In this document: positions 5,983 to 6,351 of the stretch, piece by piece | How the letters are laid out: the number at the start of each line of letters is the position of its first letter | Numbering within the stretch: the stretch's first letter is position 1 | DNA from: Gemmatimonadaceae bacterium | Lineage (GTDB): Bacteria; Gemmatimonadota; Gemmatimonadetes; Gemmatimonadales; Gemmatimonadaceae | Assembly: GCA_025936015.1 (NCBI GenBank) | Contig: JAICUE010000156.1 | Location: 1 to 6,351, forward strand | Length of the DNA stretch: 6,351 nt | Direction of reading: 5' to 3' | The notes under the pieces: model-generated | What the model was told of the DNA's origin: nothing | Database searches by the model: none | Seen by the model: only the letters and a program-made list of their open reading frames with translations | Made by a program: the position numbers and the translations under genes

Positions 5983-6351
5983 ATGAGTGAGAAGAAGAAA
6001 GAGAGCCAGAAGCGGGCTGCGCGAAAGGCCGCGAAGCCGAAGGCCGCGGCGCCGAAGGCGACCGCCAAACCGCCGGTCACAAAAGCCGCGAAGGCCGCGC
6101 TCGCTGCATTCCATCCGATCGTCCGCGACTGGTTCAGCGAAACGTTAGGCGCGCCGAGCGACCCGCAACGCGCCGGATGGCCGGCGATCGCCCGCGGCGA
6201 GCACACGCTCATCCTCGCGCCGACCGGCACCGGCAAGACGCTGGCGGCGTTCCTCTGGGAGCTCAACGAGCTGATCGTCCGCGGCAGCGACGCGCCGCTC
6301 GCCAACGGCGTCCATGTCCTCTACATCTCGCCGCTCAAGGCGTTAGGCAAC
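5983..6351 (+). CDS. lhr: Lhr-family DEAD/DEAH helicase, N-terminal part
   Basis: The first 123 codons of a gene running off the right edge. From residue 43 the sequence follows Lhr (large helicase-related) superfamily-2 helicases: FHPIVRDWFSETLG (43-56), a Q-motif-like PQRAGWPAI (61-69), Walker A APTGTGKT (79-86, with Lys85 for ATP binding), LAAFLW (87-92) and motif Ia YISPLKALGN (114-123). Lhr proteins are 3'-5' ATP-dependent helicases linked to DNA repair. Residues 1-42 are an added low-complexity tail with 11 Lys, 2 Arg and 15 Ala, probably disordered and nucleic-acid binding. The DEAH box and later motifs are outside the window, so whether this is a full Lhr or an Lhr-core protein cannot be told. 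A GAGGGG ribosome-binding site supports the ATG. Two TTA-GGC octamers lie at Leu55-Gly56 and Leu121-Gly122. It starts 123 bp after the lipoprotein gene and could be read from its own promoter. Confidence 0.88.
   Translation, partial: MSEKKKESQKRAARKAAKPKAAAPKATAKPPVTKAAKAALAAFHPIVRDWFSETLGAPSDPQRAGWPAIARGEHTLILAPTGTGKTLAAFLWELNELIVRGSDAPLANGVHVLYISPLKALGN

Noticed and set aside
5592..6305. Minus-strand open frame of 237 codons spanning lipoprotein end and helicase start
   Set aside because: It crosses an intergenic region and two supported genes on the other strand, and its Ala-rich content mirrors the Lys/Ala tail codons.

Overview
This is a strongly GC-rich, densely coding bacterial window. 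A SusC/RagA-type outer-membrane receptor in a high-GC genome, start codons mostly without Shine-Dalgarno sequences, and a TIGR01777-type epimerase together suggest a member of the Gemmatimonadota or a similar high-GC Gram-negative phylum. That placement is inference; no rRNA or marker gene is present to confirm it. I see no tRNA, rRNA, CRISPR array, insertion sequence or phage gene.

Layout from left to right. (1) The start of a TIGR01777-family NAD(P)-binding epimerase gene, minus strand, runs off the left edge. (2) Diverging from it is a plus-strand gene for a small regulator: a degenerate receiver domain joined directly to a Fis-type helix-turn-helix, with no sigma-54 AAA+ domain. (3) Converging on that gene is a tight three-gene minus-strand operon, transcribed from about 4786 down to 1017. 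It encodes a TonB-dependent SusC/RagA-like receptor, a histidine-kinase-like protein with an H-box but an eroded ATP-binding domain, and a small Tat-exported CxCxC protein of the PCYCGC/CYCXC type. (4) Diverging from the receptor is a plus-strand lipoprotein with a Pro/Thr-rich linker and a glycine-zipper segment. (5) A short intergenic region carries two tandem DnaA-box-like sites and a three-copy 11-bp repeat. (6) The N-terminus of an Lhr-family DEAD/DEAH helicase, with a lysine/alanine-rich tail, runs off the right edge.

The receptor, kinase-like protein and CxCxC protein are probably co-transcribed (gaps of 16 and 4 bp), so they may serve one envelope function such as uptake or sensing of a metal- or cofactor-type ligand. 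The convergent truncated regulator could be the phosphorylation or binding partner of the kinase-like protein, but nothing in the sequence proves this.

The strongest unexplained signal is the octamer CGTTAGGC (reverse complement GCCTAACG). It occurs eight times exactly and once with one mismatch in 6.35 kb. All five in-frame TTA leucine codons that I could find by eye lie inside it, always as TTA-GGC (Leu-Gly).
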